Positions 1-10,716 of a stretch of 64,000 nucleotides of DNA are shown one piece after another (position 1 is the first letter of the stretch; each line of letters starts with the position of its first letter). The stretch spans positions 26,578,499-26,642,498 of the forward strand of contig NC_080704.1 of NCBI RefSeq assembly GCF_030445035.2, written 5' to 3'. The position numbers and the translations under genes were made by a program. Source of the stretch: Dasypus novemcinctus. Its lineage: Eukaryota > Chordata > Mammalia > Cingulata > Dasypodidae. The notes under the pieces are model-generated. The model had not been told where the DNA came from and made no database searches. It saw only the letters and a list, made by a program, of their open reading frames with translations.

Positions 1-780
1 CACATGGATGCCCACTGTTATTCTATATTGTAATGGAAGTTTTAGCCCGAGCAATTAGGAAAGAAAAAGGAAAAAAAAAAGAAATCCAAATTGGAAAGAA
101 GAAATAAAACTTTCCCTACTTTCAGATTCCATGATCCTGTATAAAGAAAGTCCCGAAAAATTTACAACAAAACTACTAAAGCTGATAAACAAATGCAGCA
201 AAGTGGAAGGGTACAAGATCAACAGGAAAAATAAGTAGTGTTTCTATATAGTAGTAATGGGGAATCTGAGGAGATAATCAGGAAAAAATTCCATTTATAA
301 TACCAACCAATAAATCAAATATCTAGGAATAAATTTATCCAAGGATGCAAAGGACTTATATGCAGAAAACTACAAAACTTTGCTAAATGAAATCAAAGAA
401 GATCTAAATAAATGGAAGGGCATTCCATGTTCATGAGTTGGAAGATTAAAAAATGTGAAGAAATTCTCCCCAAAATAATGTACAGATTCAATGCAATCCC
501 AATCCAGATACCAAGAGTCTACTTTGCAGAAATGGAAAAGCCAATTATCAAATTTATTTGGAAGGGTAAGAGGCCTCGAATAGCCAAAAAATATATTGAA
601 AAAGAACTAAGTTCAAGGACTCACATTTCCTGATTTTAAAACTTATTACAAAGCTACAGTGGTCAAAACAGCATGGCGATTCCACAAGGACAGACATATA
701 GACCAATGGAATCAAACAGAGTTCTGAAACAAAAACACATTTATGGCCAATTTATTTTTGACAATGATGCCAAGTCCATA

Positions 781-1228
781 CACAAGATGGAGGATTAGAG
801 TAAGGATTAGAAATGGACTTACTGGTGTTCTACTGGGGAACTATTGTGATTAGTAAGGGAAGAAATTGTAGTAGTGATGTGGAGAGAGTGGCCACGGTAG
901 CTGCTGATGGTTGGGAGAGGGAAGAAGAGATATGGTGTGGGGGCATTTTCAGGATTTGGAGTTGTCCTGGGTGGTGCTGCAGGGACAGATGCTGGACGTT
1001 GTGTGTCCTGTCGTGGTCCACTGGGTGGACTGGGGGAGAGTGTGGACTACAATGTGGACCACTGTCCATGTGCTGCAGCATGTATTCACCGGGTGCAGTG
1101 GATGTGTCACAATGATGGAAGAGTTTGTTGATGTGGGAGAGGTGGCGTGGGTGGGGTGGGGAGTATACGGGGACGTCATATTTTTTGAATGTTAACATTT
1201 AAAAGAATGTAATATAAATAAATAAATA
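781..1228 (+). mobile_element. 5'-truncated L1 3' UTR fragment inside L1-S
   Basis: This block matches the last part of the L1-A 3' UTR (compare 51405-52250 without its SINE) almost word for word, for example the 'ttactggtgttct.ctgggg' segment. It ends in an A/T-rich aataaata tail. ORF2 sequence of L1-S lies on both sides, but roughly 35-40 bp of the expected ORF2 target is absent and I see no target duplication. The open frames of 60-120 codons in it are noise inside a 3' UTR. Confidence 0.85.
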
Positions 1229-1750
1229 GTGCTGGGGGAACTGGACATCCATATGCAAAAAATAATGAAGGAGGCTCCTATCTCACACCATATATAAAAA
1301 TTAACTCAAAATGGATCAAAGACCTAAATATAAAAACCAGGATGATAAAACTCCTACAAGAAAAGATAGTGAAATATCTTCAGGATCTGTATTAGGCAAT
1401 GGTGTCTTAGAATTTACATCCAAAGCACACAACAAAAGAAAAAAATAGATAAATGGGGCTTCATCAAAATTTAAAACTTTTGTGTATCAAAGGACTTTAT
1501 CATGAAAGTGAAAAGACAATATACTCAATGGAGAAAATACCTGGAAAGCCCATAACCTATAAGGGTTAAATATGAAAAAATATATAAAGAAATCCTACAA
1601 TTCAATAAAAAGACAAACACAATTTCAAAAATGTGCCAAAGACTTGAATAGACATTTTTACAAAAAGGATATACAAATGACTAAGAAGCACATGAAAAGA
1701 TGTTGAGCATCACTAGCTATTAGGAAAGTGCAAATCAAACCACAATGAGG

Positions 1751-1904
1751 GAAGTGGATGTGGCTCAAGCAGCTGGGCTCCTGCCTACCCTGGGTTTGAT
1801 TCCCAGTGCCTCCTAAAAAGAAGATTAGCAGATAGCGAGCACAAACAATGAGGCGAAAGGGGGAAAAGTAAACAAAAATAAATCAATCTTTAAAAAAACA
1901 CACA
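1751..1904 (+). mobile_element. tRNA-derived SINE (older DAS-related type) inside L1-S
   Basis: A tRNA-like head has an A-box-like 'tggctcaag' near 1761 and a B-box-like 'ggtttgattcc' near 1792. It is followed by a short unique body and an A-rich aataaatcaatcttt tail. Ten-base flanks cacaatgagg (1741-1750) and cacagtgagg (1905-1914) are a target duplication with one mismatch, and L1 ORF2 sequence resumes on the far side. The head differs from that of the 370-410 bp DAS copies and matches the short one at 29736, so it is a separate subfamily. Confidence 0.8.
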
Positions 1905-2486
1905 CACAGTGAGGTACTATATCACACCCACTCGAACAGCTACTATTAAAAAAAACAAAACAGAAAATTCCAAGTGTTGGAGAGTATTGTGGAGAAATAT
2001 GAATATTCATTCTTGTTGGTGGAAATGTAAAATGGTGTAGCCACTGTGGAAGGCATTTTGGTGGTTCTTCAGGAAAGTATAGAAATACCATATTATCTGG
2101 CAATCCCACTTCTAAGTATATACCCAAAAGAATTTAAAGCAGCTTTCAAACAGATATTTTCATACCAATGTTCACAGCAGCATTATTCACAATTGCCAAA
2201 AGATGGAAGCAACCCAAGTGTCCATCAACTGATAAACAGATAAACAAAATGTGGTATATAAATATAATGGAATGTTATTCAGCAGTAAAAAGGAATGAAG
2301 TTCTGATACAAGTGACAACATGGATGAACCTTCAAGACATCATGTTGAGTTAAATAAGCCAGACCCAAAAGGACAAATAGTGTATGATCTCAATGATATG
2401 AAACAATTATAATAAGCAAATTCACAGAGTCAGAATCTAGAATACCGTTTACCAGGGGCAGGGCTGGAATAGAAAATGGTGATTTA

Positions 2487-2737
2487 CCGGACATTGTAAA
2501 TCCTCACAGGGCCCACTGGATGGAATGGGGGAGAGTATGGGCCATGATGTGGACCATTGACCATGAGGTGCAGAGGTGCCCAAAGATGTACTTACCAAAT
2601 GCAATGGATGTGTCATGATGATGGGAATGAGTGATGCTGGGGGGGGAGAGGTTGGGTGGGGGTGGTGGGGTTGAATGGTACTTCATGTATATATATTTTT
2701 TTAATGTAATATTATTACAAAGTCAATAATAAAAAAA
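2487..2737 (+). mobile_element. 5'-truncated L1 3'-end insertion inside L1-S
   Basis: A 251-bp copy of the terminal L1 3' UTR of the L1-B/L1-D lineage (compare 47667-47900). It starts at 'ccggacattgtaaatcc' and ends in a short A tail. A perfect 15-bp target duplication, gaaaatggtgattta, flanks it at 2472-2486 and 2738-2752. This is a classic L1-driven insertion and is younger than L1-S. Confidence 0.95.
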
Positions 2738-3117
2738 GAAAATGGTGATTTAATGCTTATACTGTACAGAATTTGATTGTAAAGTTTTGGTATGGGATAG
2801 TGGTGATGGTAGCACATCCTTATGGCCATAATTAACAGCATTGAATCATATATTTGAATGTGGTTAAAAGGGGGAAATTTTAGGTTGTATATAAGTTACT
2901 AGAATAAGTTTTAAAATATCCATTGAACTGCACAGCACAAAAGTGAGCCCTAAGTTAAACATGAACTATAGTTAATAGTATAATTATAAAAATGTAATTT
3001 CATAAATTGGAACAAATGTACCACATCAATACAAGGTGTTAATAATAAGGTGGTATATATACCCTGTATTTGATGCATGATTTTTCTGTAAACCCATAAC
3101 TGCTCTAATATTTAAAA

Positions 3118-4196
3118 AAAGAAGTTTGGGGATTACGATTTTGAAATCCACTTTTGTATCATAACTCCTAGAGGTCAAGAACTAAGTCATTCTCTTTTCA
3201 GTCCTCTGTATAATCCAGCACAGCATCTTGCACCCAGGTGACGCTCAGCAAATATTGTTCAAGAGAAGGAACAATTCCCCACCCTACTTAAAAAAAGGAA
3301 TTTGCAACAAAGTTGGGGAAAAGAAACAATTACATTCAAAGATAATCTAAAATAGCTGTCTTAGGATGTATTTTTCCAGAAGGAGAACCTAAAACAAGGA
3401 TTCAAATGCAAGGAGTAAACTACTTCTTTTTTTTTTTTTCCTTTTTTTTTTTCTTCGATAAATGATCCTAGGAAGCTCTGAGAAGGAACAGAGGAGAGGG
3501 GAAGTTAACCAGGCAAGGAAAAAAAGCCTATAACGCTTACATTACTGAGCAGGTTGCTGCTTTAGGCAACTGAGGCTAAGTTCTTGTTGGGACCTCTGGG
3601 ACACATTGTAGAACATGTCTAGAAGTTATCACAACAAAGGGTGAGAAACCTATGGAATTTATGGAACAATTTCCCATCCATCACTGTCCGAAAGCTGCTT
3701 CTGAGGCATTAATTCTAGGTTACCCTGTACATGGGCTGAGCGTGCTCTCACCAGAAAAACCACAAAAGCAAGAAGTAATACATGTTTGCAGTAAGAAGCC
3801 ACCATTTATTTTTATAGGAATCAGAGGTGAGTGTTGAGGGGCTATTAGGTAGAGTTCCTGACAGTATTTTCCAGCAGGATCTTTTTGATAGATGTCAAAT
3901 AGGCCGCTCAGACAGAGAGATCAACATAATTGTAGGGGAAGTAGAGTTTGAACTGATCCTTAATGGATAGGCAGGATGTGGATGGACAGAGTGGGGAAGC
4001 ATAGAGTGAGTCAAATCTTAAGGCTGGGTGTATACAAATGTGCTCAAGGAATGACAAGGAAATCAGGCTAGTGGGAGGAAGTCTCTTTGTGGCTCTATTA
4101 TTATCAATTCAAATGAAACAGAGGAGAGGAAGAAATACAGCAAGCAGGAGGAACATAGATTTGGAGGCTAACAGAGACCTCAAGAAAAACACCATT
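3118..4196. other. Unique non-coding DNA with an L2 remnant
   Basis: No gene is seen. About 3165-3262 resembles the 3' end of an old L2 LINE in sense orientation (a blurred 'cagcacagcatcttgcaccc...cagcaaatatt' pattern). A T-rich tract, two T runs broken by cc, lies at about 3427-3452. The remainder has no repeat or coding signal that I recognise. Confidence 0.5.
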
Positions 4197-4212
4197 AGAA
4201 ATGTTTGGGGAG

Positions 4213-4591
4213 GGAAACGGACTTTGGCCCAGTGGTTAGGGCGTCCGTCTACCACATGGGAGGCCCGCGGTTCAAACCCCGGGCCTCCTTGACCCGTGTG
4301 GAGCTGGCCCAAGCGCAGTGCTGATGCGCGCAAGGAGTGCCCTGCTACACAGGGGTGTCCCCCGCATAGGGGAGCCCCACGCGCAAGGAGTGCACCCATA
4401 AGGAGAGCCGCCCAGCGCGAAGGAGGGAGCAGCCTGCCGAGGAATGGCGCCGCCCACACTTCCCGTGCCGCTGAGGACAACAGAAGCGGACAAAGAAACA
4501 AGACACAGCAAAAAGACACAGAAAACAGACAACCGGGGGAGGGGAGGGGAATTAAATAAATAAAAATAAATCTTTAAAAAAAAAAAAAAAA
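4213..4591 (+). mobile_element. DAS-type tRNA-derived SINE (short-body subfamily)
   Basis: The 5' head is a tRNA-like pol III promoter: A box in 'tggcccagtggttaggg' and B box in 'ggttcaaaccc'. A GC-rich body of about 250 bp follows, then an aaataaataaaaataaatcttt plus poly(A) tail. The flanks agaaatgtttggggag at 4197-4212 and 4592-4607 are a perfect 15-16 bp target duplication, so the copy is recent. The open frames on both strands across it are by-products of the GC-rich body; the same frames recur in every copy. Confidence 0.97.
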
Positions 4592-4607
4592 AGAAATGTT
4601 TGGGGAG

Positions 4608-5245
4608 ATTTTCTTAAATGAGCATGTGTGAATTGTAGTCTCTTGACATGTGAGGGAAAGGTGACCCTTATCTACAAAGGATAAAGAACCAAAGGGTGCA
4701 GGAGTGGGGGATGGGCAAGTGGGGACAGCATGATTCTTAGTCCCTCCTACTGAGAAGCTTGGACAATTCCCCCAATCCCTACCCCAGCCACCCACTCACA
4801 CCTGAACCAACGCTCAGAAGAGGCTTAACAGGCAGTACTATGGCCATCTTCTACAAAGTGTCAACTACCCAAGAACCAATGTGAAGATCAGTTTTACAAG
4901 GAGACCCAAATCATGGTTACTTTAGAGTGATCAGATCCTTGCTGCCTCCACAGCAATTCTGGGGTGTGTGTGTTGGGGGCAGGGGATGCAGACTGCCGTG
5001 AGTCATGAATCTACAGGAAAATGCTGGGTGAGGAAGCCACCAGAGCCTTGTTAATAACTGGCTTCCTGAGCTGGAACTAGAAATCAGAGCCCTCTGGTTG
5101 TGGACACTGGATTTCACTTATCCTTAAGAACAGCTGTTGCATGATTTTTTTTCTTTGTTTTTTCCCCCTCAGAAACCAAGGAAAACATTGTAGGGATTCT
5201 GTAGAGTACATGGTGTCCTCCTTAATTCTCAGTGACTCCTACTAA
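4608..5245. other. Unique non-coding DNA
   Basis: No open frame with recognisable homology, no repeat recognised and no structured RNA seen. Confidence 0.4.
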
Positions 5246-5358
5246 TTTTCACTTGAGATGCTGTGGAAAGAGCCCTGGACATATGATCAGGCTGGGTTCA
5301 AACCCTTCCCTCCATTCTAGCTGTACCAACCTCAGCTGTAAAACAGAGTTATCATCAG
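5246..5358 (+). repeat. MIR fragment
   Basis: Matches the middle of the MIR consensus as I remember it: 'tggaaagagccctggac', then 'gggttcaaaccc', then 'ctcagctgtaaaac'. These old tRNA-derived SINEs are shared by all mammals, and the divergence here fits that age. Confidence 0.65.
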
Positions 5359-5361
5359 GCT

Positions 5362-5592
5362 TAATGATCAATACTAATGTAGTCCCCACCATGTATCAGT
5401 GACTGTTCTATGCTCATTCTATGCACACCACAACCCTGTCGGGTAGGTGCTAACATTATTACCTTTAATACAGATAGGAACCGAGGTACAGAGAGGGTAT
5501 GCAACTTGCCCAAGGTCACATGGCTATTAAGTAGCAGATGTGAGGTTTGAACCAACACAACTTGGGTCCAGGGTCTGCCCTCTTAATCACCA
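5362..5592 (-). repeat. MIR, antisense
   Basis: The plus strand shows the reverse-complement pattern of MIR in order: a region like 'caccatgtatcagtgactgttct', 'accctgtcgggtaggtgc', 'gaggtacagagagggta', 'cttgcccaaggtcaca', then 'ggtttgaacc'. It is nearly full length. Confidence 0.8.
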
Positions 5593-5687
5593 TATTCTAC
5601 CACCTTCCAGGTCAAAATGCCTGGAGAATACGGAAGTGGGATGAAATATTATATTTTACCATTTGAAAGACAACATGCTCAGCAAAA

Positions 5688-5858
5688 AGAACTGAGCTAC
5701 GTGAACTTGGGCAAATTGCATCATCTTTCTGAGCCTATTTCCTAAAAGTGAAATGGGAATCATAATCCCTACCTCAGAGGACTATTGGGATATGTGAATT
5801 TACCAGCAACATGTGTGGCACTTGATGAGTGCTCAGATAAATGTTAGTTTAAATCTTC
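5688..5858 (+). repeat. MIR
   Basis: Sense-strand MIR. 'gtgaacttgggcaaatt', 'tttctgagcctatttcct', 'gaaatgggaatcataat', 'cctacctcagagg' and the terminal 'tgagtgctcagataaatgtta' follow the consensus order. Confidence 0.8.
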
Positions 5859-7873
5859 TCCCTAGTCAGGCCTATGTAAAGCTTTGAAATTGCTCTTCTA
5901 TAGGTATCCTAAAAGTCAAAGCCTTCCCCTCTCCCCATAACCCAAAAGGGAAAAAAAAACAAGACAAATAAAAGCCATCAGACATAATTTCTTGGCCTCT
6001 CTCCAAAACTTTCTTGGGCTTTTTCCTGGTAGAAGGAAAATCAGAATTAGGAAAGATGTTTACGGAAGTACCCATCCCTGTAATAAATGACACTAAATAA
6101 AAACAGACTGGGCAGTCATGGTGATAGGCATCTTGTTAATGTAATCAGCTGGTATCCTGCCAAATTCTCCTTTCCCTGACTAAATCTACTGCATAGTTTA
6201 TTCAGCCTCTGAGAAACTGTGAAATGCTGCATTATGATAGAGCATTTTACAATTTTTTCTCTCAAATACCAAATGCTTTAAGACAAGACTACTTTCTTCT
6301 TTCATCTTAGGGTAATAAAATCGTTATTCAAACCCTGAAAAAGCAAGTGTTTCCTCTCCTTGCCCTCTGACTCTACATTTTACCAATTAATATTTGCTGT
6401 AAAGAGTTGGCCTGTTGCATCACTGCATCTAGAAAAGCTTTCCACTGAACTTTTTTCTTGAGAGCATAGCATCTCGTCATAAAGGAAATAACCCCCAAGA
6501 TCTTTTTTTATAACCTATTAGAATGTAAACCATAGCAATTAATATGCACAGATACAAACACCTGGTAGGTTAAGATGCTTACACCTTGCTAGGAATTGTC
6601 ACAAGACCCTAACCAAATTTGTCAGATTTGGGATAGGATTCTAAGACTTTAAATAAGTAAATGGGCAATGTTTTCAGTCCCCTAGGAATTCCCTAAGCTA
6701 TATCTGAGGCAAATAAAAAACGCCAGGAATTAATTTCATCCTCAAAATCAAAGCAGCCACATTAATAATTAACTTCATACATTTCAAAGTCATCTCAATT
6801 GTGCCTACAAATCTAGCACAAATTGAGATCAAACCTGGGACACAATTCAATTTTCCAAACTATAAATTAAATGCTGATGGACAGTGAAACTTCTGACCCC
6901 ACATCCCTACTCAATTAAATATCATTTACATCGTCACCATCTTACTCCTGTCCTTTGTATGAGAAACTCACACCTACTGTCTATTAGAGTGTTTAATTTC
7001 CTCCATACATCTTCACTGAATTCCAATTCTGACCAACATTTTCAAGGACACTAGCCAGGGTTAAGGGAGCAGTCTATAGCCAAGATCCTCTAGAACAAAG
7101 CTGTTTCACCATGGAATTGAACTCTGACCTTGACCCCATAAGCTTCTAAGCAGTTGTACAACTACTGTAGCATTCCTCAGTTATATCCTAAGGATGTTGA
7201 AGAAAGTTGGATGAAAAACGCACTGCTTTACCACTATTATTAGTATTTCAGAGCTGTGACTAGAGCCATGGACTTCACCAGAGGATATTCAAAATCACAG
7301 GACAATAGATGATCCCTGAATGTATTAAGGGATTTAAACTCATGGCTCAATAGAATGAAAATCATACGCTTCCCCCTAGGAAGAACAGTGCTTGTCTATC
7401 CTAAAAAAAAGAAGACATATCTTATTTAACCTTTATGAAACTAGGTTTCAATGTAGCTCACTATGTTATGGTGGGCATTCTCAATTTGCCATGCCACCAG
7501 AGTTATTTTACAGCTCTTACCAGATTGGTATCCTGTAAGGTTCTTGGTTCCATATATGGGCAGGAGACTGCAAACTTTACCTTCTAGTTTCCAAACTACA
7601 GTGCAATTTCATCTAATTTGATAGTCTCCAAAACAATGGATTAGAATGGTACAAATTTTACCTCCTCATACTGGCCAAAACATTATCTTAGACATAGGTC
7701 GAAGTTTAAATTTACTTAGAAACCAGTGAAAGCAGAAATTTACAACTAAAACTCTTTTGAAAACTCAAAATAATTAAGTAACTTGATTACTAAACACAAA
7801 GTAATTACGTAACTTAAACTAGCCAAAGAGCAAGGTCAGGCTACTGTAAACCCAAACTGAGAATCACTTTAGA
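5859..7873. other. Unique non-coding DNA
   Basis: About 2 kb of AT-rich sequence. No protein homology is seen in the short open frames, and I recognise no RNA gene or young repeat. Confidence 0.4.
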
Positions 7874-8048
7874 ATAGTGGTTTCCAAAGAACGATCATTC
7901 CCTGGATCAACACAACTGGCATGACTGGGAGCTCGGGAGAAGTGCAGAATCTCAGCACCCACCACCCCCTCCCGTTCCCTCGGACGTATGGAATCTTCAT
8001 TCTAACATTATTCTCCAGATTATTCATATGCTCTGTTCTCAAACTCTT
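7874..8048. repeat. hAT-type non-autonomous DNA transposon (MER5/MER20-like), decayed
   Basis: Begins 'atagtggtttccaaag' and ends near 'ctctgttctcaaactc', a diverged inverted-end pair of the 'cagtggttctcaa...gagaaccactg' kind. The interior includes 'gaagtgcagaatctcag', as in the MER5/MER20 group. Placement within the group is from memory. Confidence 0.5.
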
Positions 8049-10287
8049 ATTCCAAAAGTAAAAGTCCAGCCCTCCTATATAATTCCATACTTTCTGGCAG
8101 GAACAGGTATTTGTTTTGTTGATAGGGAATGTTAAATACATACACACATGCACATACGGGTCCTTTACCTTCCCACAGAGCAGCAGCAGCTTTCCAAATG
8201 AACAAGCTGTTTCTTTGACACCAAACCCTTAATTTGAAGCAGATACACCAACCACGCAGGAATGTGATAGAACCATGTACCATTTCATATTTATTTTATT
8301 TGGGTTCTTGGTTTCAAACATCTCTGCCGTGAAAAAGAAATCATTCTGAAAAAACTAATATTCAAAGAAATGCTTTAATTGGCAAATATGTTCCCCTTTT
8401 TTCTCCTGTAAGTAGGGCACTCTGAAGGTTCTGTGTTAAATCTCTTGTCATGGTTAATCAATCTGGGGTAATAAGATGAATGACTAGTAAATTAACTCTA
8501 CTATTATGAGTATGTGTTCTGCCTGTCTGGTGAATGTTTTCCTTTTCTCCACCACAGTTCCAGGCCATTTTATTCTTAATATATTCTTAAATTCAATTTT
8601 CTTCTTTGCTGAGAACATGTATTTTTCTCTCACTCCTCTGAACAAATAATAGAAAAATCCTCCCTTCTGCAGCATCTGTACTTAACAATGTCCCAGCTTG
8701 AGAGAGACAAGTTCAGGAATGTTTCTACAAGAAAATCATTTGCATTAACAGCAACCTAGAAAGATAGTGAGTCAAGTCCCAGGCTCTCCTTAAAAATGCC
8801 CCCTTAAATATTTATCTCCATGACTTTTCTAAATTAATTTACCCAACCAACAAATTTAAAGGGGAAACAACAGTGTGTTCAATGCCAACCAGCTTCAAAA
8901 CAGACAATACTGTTCTACAGGGAAAAGACCAAATTCAAAAATATAGAAAAGAACCACGTGTAAATCTGTGAAGTGGGTAACTAAATAAGCATATACTTAA
9001 TACAGCTCACTACAGGCTCTGATGCAAACCAGTCTCCTGTCAGAAGGTTTAGGCAGGAGCTGTTAGGAATTCTTCATAGCAGCATTTTCCAGCCCATGAC
9101 ACCTACCAGGCTTTTGCCCACCCACTCACACACCAAATAAAATGCAAGATAAAGAAAGCATTGCTCGAATGCATAATTCCCAAACGCTTAAAGCAACAAG
9201 CTGAATTTGAGGGGTTCAACCCATTCCTTGCTCCTCTGCTCCTGGGGTTCAGCCATTCAGTCCCAGGACCGAAGGGTCTGAATCACTGCTGTAAATCGCC
9301 TTGGATTTCTTAATAACACAAGGAAAGTTTAGGGGAAAAAACAAGGTGACATCCTCTCCACAACCTTCAAGAGCTGGCTGTATGACAAGAACCAATGCCA
9401 GGGGAACCCAGCCATCAGAAGGAGAAGGTCGCCAGAAAATCCCTTTGAGACAGACGGAGGGATAACAGGAAACACAATAAAGTTGGGAGTGAAGCAGAGA
9501 CTAACTGAAAAAAACAGAGCTCAGGTTCAGAGCTCAACCAGCTGCCTCTCTATGTTTAAATTTCTCAAGGAAGCACATGAACTGCATTTGCTATACATTT
9601 GCAGCCACCCTCCTATCTCACCTCATGAGTATGTGGCCCATGTCTGTTTTGCTCACTGTTTTATCTCCAACTTGAACAGAGTGTAATAAGAGCTCAGTGT
9701 GTATCTGTTGAATGACTGAATTAATCAACCAATTGACTGATTAATTAATGAAACAAAAAGGTTCCCAGCAAAGTCTACCAAGTGCTATTTTTGAAGAAAT
9801 TATGATTATAAAATGATTATCTGTTCTTCTGGGAAGGTGTAGGGAAGGATATTTTTCCCTAGACAAAATTAAATTGCATGCTAAAATAAAAGAAACCTTA
9901 AATATCTCTTTTTAAAAATGAATTGTTTTCCTAATAAAATATTATACACAATATAAGTTGACACATATGCATGAAATTAAGTCAGGATTATTTTTTAGTT
10001 TACCTCAATAATTTATCCTACACTGATAACTTCATTGAACAAAAAAAGCTAGGCCGAAGTAATCAAGTTTTTATCAAAGTCCCTGCCCAATACTTTGCCT
10101 CTTTACGCCCACAATAACATTCAACTTTCCCTGATTCTTCAGTTTCAAGCACACTATGGAAGTGGATGATGTTAATAAGTAAATTTCCCTGAATGGATGA
10201 GCCAAGCAAGTTTATGACCCAACATGCTGCAACAATCAACAAACATATCAAGAAGGTACTGAGTATATTAAAGTAAATGAAAACATA
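8049..10287. other. Unique non-coding DNA with an L2 remnant and one copy of a 134-bp duplicate
   Basis: No coding exon recognised. About 9640-9725 resembles a sense L2 3' end ('gttttatctccaacttg', 'gagctcagtgtgtatctgttgaatga'). 8927-9060 is repeated at 12393-12527 (listed separately). Confidence 0.45.
8927..9060 (+). repeat. Dispersed 134-bp duplicate, copy 1
   Basis: Aligned by eye with 12393-12527 it is about 85-90% identical over its whole length, with sharp loss of similarity on both sides. The shared block includes 'cagctcactacaggctctga'. I cannot assign it to a known repeat family. Confidence 0.8.
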
Positions 10288-10293
10288 CAATAG

Positions 10294-10710
10294 TGACCCG
10301 ACCCGCGGGTCTGTCGGACCAAGACCTGAGGGAGGGAGTGGGAATGAAAAAGGGACAAGAGACACAAAGAACAGAGGCAAGACAAGATTCTGATCAAGCC
10401 TCGTTTATTGAGGGTCAATCAGGGGTTCTTATAGCCAGGGATGAATGAGGTGGTACATACTGACAACACATGTGTCCGTAAATGATTGGTTAACTAGATT
10501 TTGATTCTCGTGCCACTCGCACGTGCAGATGGTTATTTGGCAATGTCCGCCCGAAAGACTTTTGTGCTCTTTAGGGAATGCCCAATTGGGAGCCCCGGGA
10601 GTGGCGTAAGAATAGAAACTTAATTGAAACTTAACCTGGTTAGTATCTAAAAATAGCGCTTAGCAACAAGATGGCCAATACAGCACCTGTGCCAGAGGCA
10701 GCTTCCCACA
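10294..10710 (-). mobile_element. ERV solo LTR 1 (6-bp duplication, ERVK/ERV2-like)
   Basis: A 417-bp LTR in minus orientation, with the canonical TG...CA ends (on the plus strand it begins tgacccg and ends tcccaca). The flanking 6 bp, caatag, is duplicated exactly at 10288-10293 and 10711-10716. On the minus strand a CCAAT box (10485-10489), a TATA-like element (10428-10433) and an AATAAA polyadenylation signal (10404-10409) follow in order, with only about 18 bp between the last two. No second LTR or internal gag/pol is nearby, so this is a solo LTR left by LTR-LTR recombination. A 6-bp duplication is typical of class II (ERVK-like) integrases. Confidence 0.93.
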
Positions 10711-10716
10711 CAATAG

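Larger units (their letters stand above)
1..3117 (+). mobile_element. L1-S: decayed L1, ORF2 C-terminal part and 3' UTR
   Basis: The element enters from outside the window in the middle of the ORF2 reverse transcriptase. Early translation gives remnants of the RT region (a 'VLARAI'-like block, then 'FNAIPIQIP' near 490 and '[14 protein letters not shown]' near 550), and the ORF2 C-terminal part resumes near 1230 and runs to about 2350. Many stops and indels show it is long dead. Three later insertions interrupt it: an L1 3'-end fragment (781-1228), a SINE (1751-1904) and another L1 3'-end fragment (2487-2737). Its 3' UTR ends near 3117 in an A-rich stretch and resembles the fragment near 21195-21574, so both belong to an older L1 lineage than L1-A, L1-B and L1-D. 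Confidence 0.9.

Noticed and set aside
4213-4285. Possible functional tRNA genes at SINE heads
   Set aside because: The A and B boxes are tRNA-like but the cloverleaf is incomplete, and the sequence runs on into the SINE body and A tail with target duplications.
4038-4559. Overlapping open frames of 85-136 codons on both strands (similar ones near 15400, 16100, 17850, 29750, 38000 and 51430)
   Set aside because: The same frames recur in every DAS SINE copy; SINEs are non-coding pol III elements.
10294-10710. A complete provirus at LTR 1
   Set aside because: Only one LTR is present and its 6-bp duplication closes immediately on both sides, so no internal genes remain.
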